A DNA stretch of 5,432 nt, from positions 1-5,432 of the forward strand of contig JAIXVT010000199.1 in the NCBI GenBank assembly GCA_027482725.1, given 5' to 3'. Positions within the stretch are counted from its first letter, which is position 1. Each line of letters starts with the position of its first letter. The translations under genes and the position numbers were made by a program. Below, in pieces: positions 1-5,432 of this stretch. The notes beneath the pieces were generated by a model that had not been told where the DNA came from, did no database searches, and saw only the letters and a list, made by a program, of their open reading frames with translations. This DNA comes from Pseudomonadota bacterium (GTDB lineage Bacteria > Bdellovibrionota > UBA1018 > CAIMNF01).

Positions 1-97
1 CGTTTTCAGGTGTAAAACCATTCGCCTTTCCGCAGGAAGATATACTCCCAAGTAATACCCCCATGAGTAGTACAAAATGATATATTTTATTTCTCAT
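1..97 (-). CDS. Putative lipoprotein, N-terminal part only (cut by the window edge)
   Basis: Reading leftward from an ATG at 97 gives 32 codons without a stop, running off the window. The peptide has a typical lipoprotein signal: a short positive N-terminus (MRNK), a hydrophobic stretch of about 15 residues (FVLLMGVLLGSI), then ISSC, which fits the lipobox with Cys21 as the lipidated residue. The residue after Cys is Gly rather than Asp, so by the E. coli +2 rule outer-membrane sorting would be expected if the host has that pathway. An AGAGGAAG Shine-Dalgarno (105..112) precedes the ATG at good spacing. The gene lies 46 bases after the BCS1-like ATPase on the same strand. I see no convincing promoter or terminator in 98..143, so co-transcription is likely. 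The mature protein is almost wholly outside the window and its function cannot be named. Signal peptide and RBS are seen directly; the operon is inferred. Confidence 0.72.
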   Translation of the reverse strand, partial: MRNKIYHFVLLMGVLLGSISSCGKANGFTPEN

Positions 98-143
98 TCT
101 TAAACTTCCTCTGTATTAGATATTCTTCTCCCCAACTCGGACA

Positions 144-1304
144 TTAATGAGTGAGTTTCTCTAATAATTTTTCTTCTTCACACTCATATCTGAGCAATAT
201 CTGCTGAAACTCTGCTGGCGTAATCCCATCCTTCCATTTAAGCGAAGTCGAAAAATTCAATGCAGGGACAAATTTCTTAAGAGAAGCCTCAACCATTTGG
301 GATGTCATTACATCTAACTCTACTTTCAGGTCAGCTCGTCCCGGCCTCAATAATGCTGGGTCAATTTTTGCAATATGATTAGTAGTGAAGGCAAAAACTC
401 GCCCTTCGGATTCTACTACACCGTCGATTGCATTCAACAATCCACTTAATGTCACTCTATCAGGTTTACTGTCTTTGTCTTTTTTGGAACGGTCATGCGA
501 AGCAAGGATAGTATCAATATCTTCCATCAACACAAGAGAACGCGAACCAACACGCCACATAAGCTCCATTAATTCGTTGTCAGTTATGTCAGAAAGATCA
601 ACTGTATATAATCTCAAATCATATTGAGCACAGATCGCACGAACTAACGATGTTTTTCCAGTTCCAGGATGGCCATATAAACACATTCCTGTCCTATACG
701 GGATTCCTCGCGTTCTGTATGTCTCCTCTGATTGAAAGAAACGATCCAAGTGCTTGGTGATCTTATCTCTTGTATCATCTGCTAGAATAATAGAGTCTAG
801 AGTTCTGGGTGCCTGACTTGTAAGAAGGTTCCATGATTTCCAGCGAGGAATGTATATTTTAGTTTCTTTGGAACGATGTGTTTCTTTAACAGCTTCATCT
901 ACAATTTCTCTGATAAATTTTTGATTTCTACCAACGCAGGTTATGGAGATTTCTTCTAGCTCAAAGCCATCCTTAGTTTCTACTCGATCACGGAAAAACC
1001 AACACAACCTTCCCCTATGAAAGAAATAGTGCCGCCCAAACCCTACAGATAGCTCTCTATTTTTTGCTCGAAGAGAGCGAAACTTTTTACTGTAAGGCCG
1101 TCGCTCCATCCAACGTGTAATAGCCACAAATTCATCCTGTGTGCTTGTAACTTCAAGAACAGTGGTAAATTGTCTTTTAAAGGCCTTCCAAAGCGTTATA
1201 GGAATGTCTTTTGAAACAAAGGTCAACATGGCCGCGCCCCAGAGTCCAAGAGCCGCTGCCATCATTGAGTTATCTTTGAGATCAATAAGTGAAGGATACT
1301 GCAT
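144..1304 (-). CDS. BCS1-like membrane-anchored AAA+ ATPase
   Basis: The 386-residue protein matches the BCS1 AAA family throughout. Numbered from the ATG at 1304: a hydrophobic segment at about 14-30 (MMAAALGLWGAAMLTFV) is a probable single membrane anchor. Residues 33-180 resemble the BCS1-specific middle domain (GFGRHYFFHRGR, then IPRWKSW). The AAA core follows: GIPYRTG lead-in at 200-206, Walker A GHPGTGKTS at 211-219 (Lys217, Thr218), Walker B LVLMEDID at 257-264, the family signature TLSGLLNAIDG at 285-295, sensor-1 TTNH around Asn309, and DPALLRPGRAD with Arg320 and Arg323 as likely arginine-finger residues. Walker A has His where most relatives have Pro. Mitochondrial Bcs1 moves the folded Rieske protein across the inner membrane; the job of bacterial homologues is not evident here. 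The reading frame extends to a TTG at 1358, but the ATG has a GGAG site seven bases upstream and the extension overlaps a likely promoter. It is divergent from the XRE gene and followed by a lipoprotein gene. Confidence 0.9.
   Translation of the reverse strand: MQYPSLIDLKDNSMMAAALGLWGAAMLTFVSKDIPITLWKAFKRQFTTVLEVTSTQDEFVAITRWMERRPYSKKFRSLRAKNRELSVGFGRHYFFHRGRLCWFFRDRVETKDGFELEEISITCVGRNQKFIREIVDEAVKETHRSKETKIYIPRWKSWNLLTSQAPRTLDSIILADDTRDKITKHLDRFFQSEETYRTRGIPYRTGMCLYGHPGTGKTSLVRAICAQYDLRLYTVDLSDITDNELMELMWRVGSRSLVLMEDIDTILASHDRSKKDKDSKPDRVTLSGLLNAIDGVVESEGRVFAFTTNHIAKIDPALLRPGRADLKVELDVMTSQMVEASLKKFVPALNFSTSLKWKDGITPAEFQQILLRYECEEEKLLEKLTH
268..283. repeat. 16-base direct repeat, copy 1 (within the BCS1-like gene)
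   Basis: ACAAATTTCTTAAGAG occurs here and again at 2035..2050 in the same orientation. On the minus strand both copies encode LKKFV in the same frame. It is probably coincidence helped by AT-rich codons. Confidence 0.35.
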
Positions 1305-1311
1305 AAAAACA

Positions 1312-1315
1312 CTCC
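1312..1315 (-). promoter_or_regulatory. Ribosome binding site that decides the BCS1-like start
   Basis: On the minus strand the bases read CGGAGTG, with GGAG seven bases before the ATG at 1304. The alternative TTG at 1358 has only a weak AGGT placed very close to it. This favours the ATG, 18 codons inside the longest frame. Confidence 0.65.
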
Positions 1316-1329
1316 GATATTCTTTATTC

Positions 1330-1358
1330 ACAATATTACAACCCTGAGAAATAGTCAA
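1330..1358 (-). promoter_or_regulatory. Candidate promoter for the BCS1-like ATPase gene
   Basis: On the minus strand, TTGACT (1358..1353) is a five-of-six match to the -35 consensus. After a 17-base spacer comes TATTGT (1335..1330), a four-of-six match to -10. Transcription would start near 1323, leaving a leader of roughly 20 bases that contains the GGAG site before the ATG at 1304. The -35 coincides with the rejected TTG start and touches the left arm of the inverted repeat. Sequence match only. Confidence 0.5.
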
Positions 1359-1378
1359 TTACCTATGGTAATTATTAC
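1357..1378. promoter_or_regulatory. Overlapping inverted repeats, candidate XRE operator
   Basis: A perfect inverted repeat, AATTACC-TAT-GGTAATT, occupies 1357..1373. A second perfect one, GTAAT-T-ATTAC, overlaps it at 1368..1378, so three half-sites of a GTAAT/ATTAC type lie side by side. The block sits between the two divergent promoters, touching the -35 of the ATPase promoter and covering the -35 area of the XRE promoter. XRE-family dimers commonly bind such dyads, so autoregulation together with control of the ATPase unit is a reasonable inference. The symmetry is seen directly; binding is not shown. Confidence 0.55.
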
Positions 1379-1386
1379 TAAACTAT

Positions 1387-1395
1387 TGATACTAT
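1387..1395 (+). promoter_or_regulatory. Candidate extended -10 promoter for the XRE gene
   Basis: TGATACTAT fits an extended -10 element (TG, one base, then TACTAT, a four-of-six match). With a 17-base spacer its -35 position would be 1367..1372 (GGTAAT), which is poor but lies inside the inverted repeat, so repressor binding would block it. The start point would be near 1402, giving a leader of about 44 bases. An alternative is TTGATA (1386..1391) with TAAATG (1408..1413) at 16-base spacing, which is weaker in the -10. Confidence 0.35.
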
Positions 1396-1405
1396 AGACC
1401 GATAG

Positions 1406-1420
1406 GCTAAATGAATTAGC
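1406..1420. repeat. Small inverted repeat in the XRE leader
   Basis: GCTAA-ATGAA-TTAGC has perfect five-base arms, and its centre is also nearly symmetric. It lies just after the predicted XRE start point and before the AAGGAG ribosome site (1432..1437). It could be a second operator or a weak hairpin. Its half-site differs from that of the 1357..1378 block, so the same protein need not bind both. It may be chance in AT-rich DNA. Confidence 0.3.
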
Positions 1421-1445
1421 TGAAAGAGGCCAAGGAGCCATACAG

Positions 1446-1799
1446 ATGAAAAAAAAGCCTGAAAAAGCTGTTGAATATAGCCTTTCTGAGAGGTTGAAGT
1501 ATTTACGTGAAACTAGAAATCTAACTCAGAAAGATTTAGGCCAAATGGCTGGCGTTTCTCAGGCTACTATCGCTCATATTGAGAAAGGCACGAAAGACCC
1601 AAGTGTAGATACTCTTGATAAGATCGCTGCCGCTCTCGACATCCACATTGCAACCCTGTTTTCAACCAATGATGTTTTTGTTTTCGATATGAAACGTCTT
1701 CGCAGGAAATATAATAACGTAGATAAACTTACACCCCATCTTTACATGGGGCTTGGGAAAGTCATTCAGTTTGCGAAAGATATTGGGATGATTAAATAA
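1446..1799 (+). CDS. XRE-family helix-turn-helix transcriptional regulator
   Basis: The 117-residue protein has a Cro/C1-type helix-turn-helix domain at about residues 16-71: RLKYLRETRNLTQKDLGQMAG, recognition helix region VSQATIAHIEKG, then PSVDTLDKIAAALDI, which matches the family closely. The tail (about 72-117) is basic in part (MKRLRRKY) and ends in a short predicted helix (GLGKVIQFAKDIGM) that may serve for dimerisation or sensing; no known ligand domain is recognised. An AAGGAG site eight bases before the ATG supports the start. It is the only plus-strand gene here, divergent from the BCS1-like ATPase and convergent with the nuclease gene. The symmetric sites at 1357..1378 suggest that it represses its own promoter and the ATPase promoter. 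Repressor is the default expectation for this family, but activation is possible. The DNA-binding role is secure; the targets are inferred. Confidence 0.93.
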   Translation: MKKKPEKAVEYSLSERLKYLRETRNLTQKDLGQMAGVSQATIAHIEKGTKDPSVDTLDKIAAALDIHIATLFSTNDVFVFDMKRLRRKYNNVDKLTPHLYMGLGKVIQFAKDIGMIK

Positions 1800-1812
1800 T
1801 CAGAGTTTTTTT
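1789..1812 (+). terminator. Weak candidate terminator after the XRE gene
   Basis: TGATT-AAAT-AATCA (1789..1802) can form a short AT-only stem spanning the XRE stop codon. After GAG comes a run of seven T (1806..1812). The T-run is right for an intrinsic terminator on the plus strand, but the stem is short and lacks GC, so efficient termination is doubtful. It extends into the 3' end of the opposing nuclease gene. Confidence 0.25.
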
Positions 1813-2240
1813 CTCAGCTCTTTTAGCCTTTTCTCAATCAATTCCCAGTTATTTTCTTTGCTCTTAACATCTGTAATGTTCAGTATAGCTCTTGTCTTAT
1901 ATTTCTTAGTCAGCTTGGTAACTTCATTACCATCGACAACATAATACCTTGGTAGCTCATCAAGCTTCCCAAGAACTACGAGAACAAATACCAAATTTTT
2001 GGAATAAGACGACCCAAGTTTGATAGGCCATCCAACAAATTTCTTAAGAGCAATTGCTTTTACCTGTACTGGCAAGGTCACTTCGTCATCTTCAATAATG
2101 AGATCAACCTTTTTGGCATTACCTACTGTCATTGCAACATTGAAGCCTCTTTTAGATAATTCGGCAGCAACGAAGTATTCACCAGCTAAGTGTGTGCATG
2201 GCTGTCTTTCTTGAATCTTTTTTAACTTTGTTTTGCTCAC
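1800..2240 (-). CDS. Small PD-(D/E)XK-type nuclease-like protein
   Basis: The 146-residue protein resembles the compact PD-(D/E)XK nuclease fold found in Holliday-junction-resolvase-like and restriction-like proteins. Visible elements are a first helix GEYFVAAELSKRGF (Glu21), then VDLII with Asp46, a short acidic turn, and VQVKAI with Gln59 and Lys61 on the next strand, giving E...D...QxK in the usual order and spacing. Hydrophobic strands follow (LVFVLVVL, YYVV), and the C-terminus is a basic helix (LIEKRLKELRKKL). A metal-dependent DNA nuclease is the natural prediction, but some members of this fold have lost activity. The start is GTG at 2240, overlapping the helicase stop as GTGA and served by GGAGGT, so it should be translationally coupled and made with the helicase. 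Its stop directly abuts that of the convergent XRE gene. I cannot name a specific subfamily. Confidence 0.75.
   Translation of the reverse strand: MSKTKLKKIQERQPCTHLAGEYFVAAELSKRGFNVAMTVGNAKKVDLIIEDDEVTLPVQVKAIALKKFVGWPIKLGSSYSKNLVFVLVVLGKLDELPRYYVVDGNEVTKLTKKYKTRAILNITDVKSKENNWELIEKRLKELRKKL
2035..2050. repeat. 16-base direct repeat, copy 2 (within the nuclease gene)
   Basis: This is an exact second copy of the 268..283 sequence, lying in the nuclease-like gene and coding for LKKFV there too. The flanking bases differ at once on both sides, so it is not part of a longer duplication. Confidence 0.35.
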
Positions 2241-5200
2241 TTTACCTCCAAAAAATTTATCTCGGGTGGAGCAAGATCAATCATCAACTGCTTCAAAATT
2301 TCTCCATCGAATTGAAAATCTTTATTGTCCTCAAGAACTTTTAGAAGTTCATCTTGTCTTGGCTGGCCAAATGCCAGCCTATATCTAGCAAGAGTTTTTA
2401 AGAGTGCCTGAAAGTGCTGATCGTCTTTTGAATAAGGAATAATTGGCACGTTCCTCATTACCTTAAATTTACTGTCGTAAATCCAGTATGGAATCATATC
2501 ATTCGACTTACTTTTATGAGCCTCTGAAGCTGCTTTGAATAACTCGTCCCAGACATCCCCATTTTTAAAGCTCAATATATTAAATTCAGTCGATACATTC
2601 TTTCTTATAACGTGGCCTTTGAAGCGATGAATACGGCCTTCACGTTGCTCAAGATCGACAGGATTTCTTGGAAGATTCCAGTGAAATATCGAGTGACAAT
2701 ACTGGTGGAAGTCCAGGCCTTCTTGCCCTACGGATGTTGTAGCAAGTACAAATGGTCTAAAAGGTGAATTAAAAGCATGGCGAACAGTCTCAGCGCGTGA
2801 CTCTTGTTGGCCATCTTCACTTTTCCAATCCCCATAGCCAAGAGCAAACTTACACCTTGTCTTAACTTTATCGGGTTTTGATTTTCCATCGACAAACACA
2901 TCAATATCAAGACGGCCTTGCCTCATTGAGCAAACTTCAGCAAAGATTTCGACAATTGGATAATATGGATCATCGTCCTCACTTTCAATCTCAAGATCAT
3001 TAGAGAACCCTTCTGCCACTTTCAAGATATGAAAATACTCATCACATACTGACTGTAAGTTTCCATCCAAGCAGTAAGTAAGCACATTCGCCCAATAAGA
3101 GTCTTCATCTTCTGTTCTAATGATCGAAATAGCCTCACTTGAATTAAACAATGACCTCATCGCAAAAGCACAACTGGTTGAATGAAACAAGAGCGAAAGT
3201 GTGTTTAATTCATCGAGGTTTGATTTGTCTTTGTGGATATTCAGCAAAGATCGGTAAATCACATTAGCAGGAGAAGCGAGAGCAATGGTGGCTATTTTAT
3301 CCAACAAGTCCTCTGGCGGTGCTCCTAATTCAATGTCTCCACGGAAAACTTTTTCATACATTTTCACATGGTCATCAAATACAGAACCAGCAACACCATC
3401 CGAATCAGGTTCATACCAACGGCAGCCAAATTTATCTGCAAACCATGATGCGATTAGGTCTTTGTGTGAACTTTCTCGATCTAGTAGAAGCGGAGCTGCC
3501 CAGTACCAGTTGGAATCACGTTCAGTACCTTTGCTATACTGGGATGTCACTTTTTCTAGAAGTGGTTTTAACTTGTTTTTTACTTCTCCGAGAATTTCAT
3601 CAACCGTAGCGAGCGAATCAAAATTTAATTTAAAAACATCACCCGCCCCCACTAGAGTTAAAGAGGGATAAAGTAGAATTAAGGAACGAAGTCCCTCAAG
3701 CTTATCTTCTTTCTTTCTAATATAGAGTCCCGTGCTTTCTTTGTAAGAATCAACACCCTTGTTCTTATATGGGCCATTCAAATACGCTTGAGACTCCGCT
3801 TCATGACTAATCAAAGAGGCCACTGCACGAGGAACAACCTTCCAAGAAGAGAATACAAGTGATTTAGTAAAGGAACTATCTGCAAATTTTTCAAATGCTC
3901 CTCTCAACTTATAATATGGCGCTGAAGGAGGAATCCAGAGAAGTTTCCATGATTCGTTCTTAAAGATTTCTGACTGGATAGAATGAAGTCTGCTGTTGTT
4001 AGGCGAAACGGGATTAAATTGTTCAAGAGCATTTCGATCAATAAATGCTGTCGGATATTTAGCCATCACTTTTTTTACAGGAGCACGATCTAGTCTATCT
4101 AAAAGCCTTCTCTTGATGTCGTAATCTTCCATCAAGTTCAGAAGGTATGGAGAGCTTTTCCAGTAATCCACATTCCCTTTAAGCTCCAAAGCTTCTGCTA
4201 TTTCTTCAAGCTGAACAAAGCTAATCATTTCCTGCGGAGTCGGGATCACCGAGAAAGGTTTATTTTCAATCATTCCATCACTATCTTTAGTCGATTTAAC
4301 TCGTTCTGTTCGAGACATCACTAATCTCAATACTTCTTCGGTATTTTTCTTGGCCAACAAAGCACCTTCAACATCTACGCCAGTTTTAGTAAAAACGGAT
4401 GCTCTAAACCTTTCTAAGTTATTTTTTAACTTCTCGATCTTCGTCGAATCATTTTTTAACAGCCAAGAGGTGGTAAGAATAAAGTCTTCATAATGATTCT
4501 CTTCATCCTCATTGTTAATCGTGTACATTTTGTATGGAGTGGCGCTGAGAAGGACTGATTTAACTTGAGGAAAGTCAAAAAGCTGCTTCGCTAATTCTCC
4601 CATATCGGTTCTGTCATCAAACAAATCCTTGAACCTTTGAAATTCATCCATAATAACCAGATCGGGACTCATTTTTCGCAAACATACCTGAGCTAAGATT
4701 TTCCTCAACTCACCGATGATAGAATTTGTTTTCGACTGGATTTCTGCCTCAGGAGAAGAGTTATATTGAGGATAGTTCTTACGAAGCTCAAGGAAGTCCG
4801 ATTTTAAATTAGGCACTTTCTCTACATCTGCAAGAAAGTCATTAAGGAACTCTGAAAAGTCTAAATTATCCCAAAAAGCGCAGCAGTCTTGGGTGTACTG
4901 TTCCCAGCCTTTTCCTGCCTGTCCCTTAAAGAAGTTTCGAGACTCGGCTTTAGCACCATTCATCTCCCATGAGTCTCTAAGGAAGTAATAAAGAAGTGCC
5001 CGTTCTCTTTTCCAGCCACTACCTTTTTTTACGTTAAAGCTTGTATCGGGAGTGAATGAAACAAATCTTACGCGACCAAGGTTATCACGTCTGAGCTTCT
5101 TGGCATCCACGTTTGACTTGGTATTGGCATAAACTTCGGGCACAAGAGTTATTCGAGAAGCAAAATTCTCATGCTCGCTGATAAAGTTCAATTTACGAAC

Positions 5201-5432
5201 ATTTTGACTGGCAATATCGAGGTTAGAACAGATGTAAATAATGTCGATATTGTTACGGCCTTGTTTAAACTCCTCCGTCTTAACGATTTCCTCGATTGCT
5301 AAAGCAATAAGCCCACGACAAATAACCGTTTTCCCAAGACCGACTTCGTCAGCAATCAAAAATCTTGAAGTAGAATCCTTGTCTCTAAAAAGACGATGAA
5401 AAGCATTGAAAGAGGATCGTTTTTGAAAATCC
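2237..5432 (-). CDS. Large SNF2/HepA-like superfamily 2 helicase, N-terminus outside the window
   Basis: At least 1064 residues are visible, running off the right edge. The TTG at 5359 is an internal Leu, because 24 more in-frame codons (FQKRSSFNAFHRLF..., ending SRF) precede it. Numbered from the first whole codon: motif I DEVGLGKT at 28-35; motif Ia area IDIIYICSNLDIASQN near 62-77; a conserved-looking FVSFTPDTSF near 123-132; motif II DEFQ at 262-265, followed by RFKDLF; motif III LLSATPYKMYT at 294-304; motif IV SLVFSSWK at 524-531; motif V ATTSVGQEGLDF at 897-908; motif VI QREGRIHRFKG at 929-939. Both RecA-like halves are intact, so ATP-driven translocation on nucleic acid is expected. 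About 365 residues between motifs IV and V and about 226 between I and II make it much larger than a minimal SNF2 core. No nuclease or methyltransferase domain is seen within it. From memory, helicases with this DEFQRF motif occur in accessory loci, sometimes near phospholipase-D-like proteins; a partner upstream would be outside the window. It overlaps the nuclease gene by four bases. Confidence 0.9.
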   Translation of the reverse strand, partial: DFQKRSSFNAFHRLFRDKDSTSRFLIADEVGLGKTVICRGLIALAIEEIVKTEEFKQGRNNIDIIYICSNLDIASQNVRKLNFISEHENFASRITLVPEVYANTKSNVDAKKLRRDNLGRVRFVSFTPDTSFNVKKGSGWKRERALLYYFLRDSWEMNGAKAESRNFFKGQAGKGWEQYTQDCCAFWDNLDFSEFLNDFLADVEKVPNLKSDFLELRKNYPQYNSSPEAEIQSKTNSIIGELRKILAQVCLRKMSPDLVIMDEFQRFKDLFDDRTDMGELAKQLFDFPQVKSVLLSATPYKMYTINNEDEENHYEDFILTTSWLLKNDSTKIEKLKNNLERFRASVFTKTGVDVEGALLAKKNTEEVLRLVMSRTERVKSTKDSDGMIENKPFSVIPTPQEMISFVQLEEIAEALELKGNVDYWKSSPYLLNLMEDYDIKRRLLDRLDRAPVKKVMAKYPTAFIDRNALEQFNPVSPNNSRLHSIQSEIFKNESWKLLWIPPSAPYYKLRGAFEKFADSSFTKSLVFSSWKVVPRAVASLISHEAESQAYLNGPYKNKGVDSYKESTGLYIRKKEDKLEGLRSLILLYPSLTLVGAGDVFKLNFDSLATVDEILGEVKNKLKPLLEKVTSQYSKGTERDSNWYWAAPLLLDRESSHKDLIASWFADKFGCRWYEPDSDGVAGSVFDDHVKMYEKVFRGDIELGAPPEDLLDKIATIALASPANVIYRSLLNIHKDKSNLDELNTLSLLFHSTSCAFAMRSLFNSSEAISIIRTEDEDSYWANVLTYCLDGNLQSVCDEYFHILKVAEGFSNDLEIESEDDDPYYPIVEIFAEVCSMRQGRLDIDVFVDGKSKPDKVKTRCKFALGYGDWKSEDGQQESRAETVRHAFNSPFRPFVLATTSVGQEGLDFHQYCHSIFHWNLPRNPVDLEQREGRIHRFKGHVIRKNVSTEFNILSFKNGDVWDELFKAASEAHKSKSNDMIPYWIYDSKFKVMRNVPIIPYSKDDQHFQALLKTLARYRLAFGQPRQDELLKVLEDNKDFQFDGEILKQLMIDLAPPEINFLEVK
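2244..2249 (-). promoter_or_regulatory. Ribosome binding site supporting the GTG start of the nuclease gene
   Basis: Minus-strand GGAGGT lies three bases before the GTG at 2240, inside the last codons of the helicase gene. It is a strong Shine-Dalgarno at slightly short spacing. With the GTGA overlap it indicates coupled translation of the two genes. Confidence 0.65.

Noticed and set aside
385..627. Plus-strand 80-codon open frame
   Set aside because: It is antisense to the AAA core of the BCS1-like gene and reads as low-complexity Ser-rich sequence.
1141..1347. Plus-strand 68-codon open frame
   Set aside because: It is antisense to the N-terminal part of the BCS1-like gene and overlaps its promoter, with no independent support.
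1411..1419. Two-codon upstream frame (ATG AAT TAG) in the XRE leader as a regulatory leader peptide
   Set aside because: It is too short, has no ribosome site, and is expected often by chance in AT-rich sequence.
1734..1751. Hairpin CCCCAT-CTTTAC-ATGGGG as a terminator
   Set aside because: It lies inside the XRE coding region and is not followed by a T-run on either strand.
2020..2214. Plus-strand 64-codon open frame
   Set aside because: It is antisense to the catalytic region of the nuclease-like gene, with no domain or ribosome site.
2728..2910. Minus-strand 60-codon open frame
   Set aside because: It is an out-of-frame shadow inside the helicase gene, which has clear motifs in the other frame.
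3285..3671. Plus-strand 128-codon open frame
   Set aside because: It lies opposite the helicase coding region, has no recognisable domain and no clear ribosome site, and its composition is that of an antisense shadow. The overlapping 3319..3609 frame is rejected for the same reason.
5357..5359. TTG as the start of the helicase
   Set aside because: It is the Leu directly before the IADEVGLGKT motif. The frame stays open for 24 more codons to the window edge, and those residues look like the usual segment preceding motif I.

Overview
The window looks like bacterial DNA of fairly low GC (roughly 40% by eye). Spacing is compact, Shine-Dalgarno sites are clear, one gene starts with GTG, and a lipoprotein signal peptide is present, so a proteobacterium or another diderm is plausible. 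The sequence alone does not fix the taxon. No rRNA, tRNA, transposase, integrase or CRISPR array was seen. The gene set (large SNF2-like helicase, PD-(D/E)XK-type nuclease, XRE regulator, membrane AAA ATPase) fits an accessory or defence-type island better than a housekeeping region. That reading is inference from gene content.

Layout, left to right. (1) Minus strand, 1..97: the start of a lipoprotein gene cut by the window edge. (2) Minus strand, 144..1304: a BCS1-like, membrane-anchored AAA ATPase whose best start is the ATG at 1304, not the upstream TTG at 1358. The lipoprotein follows it after 46 bases, so the two probably share a transcript. (3) 1305..1445: a divergent control region with a candidate promoter for the ATPase, a candidate extended -10 promoter for the regulator, and overlapping inverted repeats between them that suit an operator. 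(4) Plus strand, 1446..1799: a small XRE-family DNA-binding protein. (5) Minus strand, 1800..2240: a small nuclease-like protein with a D...QxK core. Its stop codon directly abuts that of the XRE gene. (6) Minus strand, 2237..5432: a very large SNF2/HepA-like helicase, open at the right edge, overlapping the nuclease gene by four bases (GTGA).

How they may work together (inference): helicase and nuclease form a translationally coupled pair, probably a DNA-translocating motor with a nuclease partner, and probably the downstream end of an operon that continues past the right edge. The XRE protein probably regulates itself and the divergent ATPase-lipoprotein unit, because the palindromes lie between those two promoters. 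Whether the ATPase-lipoprotein unit and the helicase-nuclease unit form one system or are merely neighbours cannot be decided here.
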